Shown piece after piece: positions 41,315 to 41,711 of a DNA stretch of 41,711 nt (positions are counted from its first letter, which is position 1; each line of letters opens with the position of its first letter). The stretch is from Candidatus Altimarinota bacterium. GTDB lineage: Bacteria; Patescibacteriota; Gracilibacteria; JAHISY01. The DNA lies in the NCBI GenBank assembly GCA_028690585.1, contig JAQVAZ010000006.1:1-41711 (forward strand), read 5' to 3'. The notes under the pieces were generated by a model. It saw only the letters and a program-made list of their open reading frames with translations, did no database searches and was not told the DNA's origin. The position numbers were made by a program, and so were the translations under genes.

Positions 41315-41711
41315 ACCAAGATTTAAAAGAAGATTTTTATCAGAGAGGTTAATGGAAATATTAAAAACTGCCCCCTTAGATAAACGTATGTTAAGAGTAT
41401 TGCCCCCAGCTGAAGAAAACGATCCTTATTATGTTTTTCTATTATTTCCAATTCCTAAATTTAAAAAACCAATTTCGCATGATCAATATCGGCATGTAAG
41501 AAGAAATTTCTTAGAAGCTTGCTGCATGGTTACTAAACTTAAGAATCCAAGCGCAAAAGATATTGTAGGTATAGCTACAGAGCCAGGAATTTATAATATT
41601 GGCAGGTCAGAAGATGCAATATATCTAGACGCTAGAAATTGGAATAAACAGCTTGAAGATGAAGCAATCGAGCTACAAGAAAAGCTAGAAATATTAAAAA
41701 GCCCTACTATG
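41304..41711 (+). CDS. second gene of the accessory module, truncated by window end
   Basis: Open from ATG 41304 to the last base (136 codons, no stop), hence easily missed. The protein starts with basic MAREPRFKRRFLSERLMEIL and continues with YYVFLLFPIPKF, ISHDQYRHVRRNFLEACCMV, AKDIVGIATEPG, then SEDAIYLDARNWNKQLEDEA. It is not recognised by name. Overlap of 11 bases with the 40352 stop and the same AT-rich composition indicate translational coupling, so the two products probably act together. Confidence 0.78.
   Translation, partial: MAREPRFKRRFLSERLMEILKTAPLDKRMLRVLPPAEENDPYYVFLLFPIPKFKKPISHDQYRHVRRNFLEACCMVTKLKNPSAKDIVGIATEPGIYNIGRSEDAIYLDARNWNKQLEDEAIELQEKLEILKSPTM

Overview
The window looks like chromosome from a Patescibacteria (CPR) bacterium, probably Peregrinibacteria-like. 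The evidence is the gene set: DUF4012 and DUF3352 membrane proteins, a PrgI protein beside a TraC-like N-terminal domain, a VanW-domain protein, SLH- and PKD-domain exported proteins, an F-type ATPase led by an AtpZ-like gene, and a minimal Rrf2-NifU-NifS iron-sulfur cluster. The phylum is inferred; no rRNA or marker phylogeny is available here. TGA is used as a stop (nifS, the 75-codon ORF, the 40352 gene), so the UGA-glycine code of Gracilibacteria/Absconditabacteria does not apply.

Layout. 1-3640: 3' end of murA, mnmA, a small hypothetical gene, a VanW protein and a terminator. 3659-3946: HU-like protein. 4204-10041: ATP synthase genes atpZ-B-E-F-H-A-G, interrupted between atpH and atpA by an apparently self-contained unit (promoter, multi-branched leader, A9G8 tract, 75-codon ORF, hairpin plus T-run). 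atpD and atpC are not in the window. 10059-12560: small ORF, rplS, a winged-helix regulator, a LigB/MEMO-like protein. 12798-15680: Rrf2 regulator with a palindromic operator, nifU, nifS, maf. 15799-19413: TraC-like and PrgI genes, then a large PKD/SLH surface protein. 19689-23691: HIT protein, GAPDH, a penicillin-binding protein. 23713-28688: hypothetical, lepA, CDF metal exporter, pgi. 28739-33970: DUF3352 and DUF4012 proteins and two related helical-repeat proteins. 33982-36600: clpC. 36936-40336: pyrD, pyrK, a glycosidase-like SLH protein. 40352-41711: an AT-rich gene pair with a nuclease-like first member; the second gene runs off the window.

Two genome-wide habits stand out. First, several genes (PKD protein, lepA, pgi, pyrD, DUF4012, LigB-like) have a -10 box ending 6-7 nt before the start codon and no Shine-Dalgarno sequence, which predicts leaderless mRNAs. 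Second, intergenic spacers carry at least two hairpin repeat families (GTCATTCCCGC...GCGGGAATCCAG, and TTCTTCGAGT...ACTCGAA), several followed by degenerate TTAATCC/TTATTCC tandems that abut genes. In three cases a tandem copy sits exactly where the -35 box of the next gene should be. No tRNA, rRNA, CRISPR array or transposase gene was seen.
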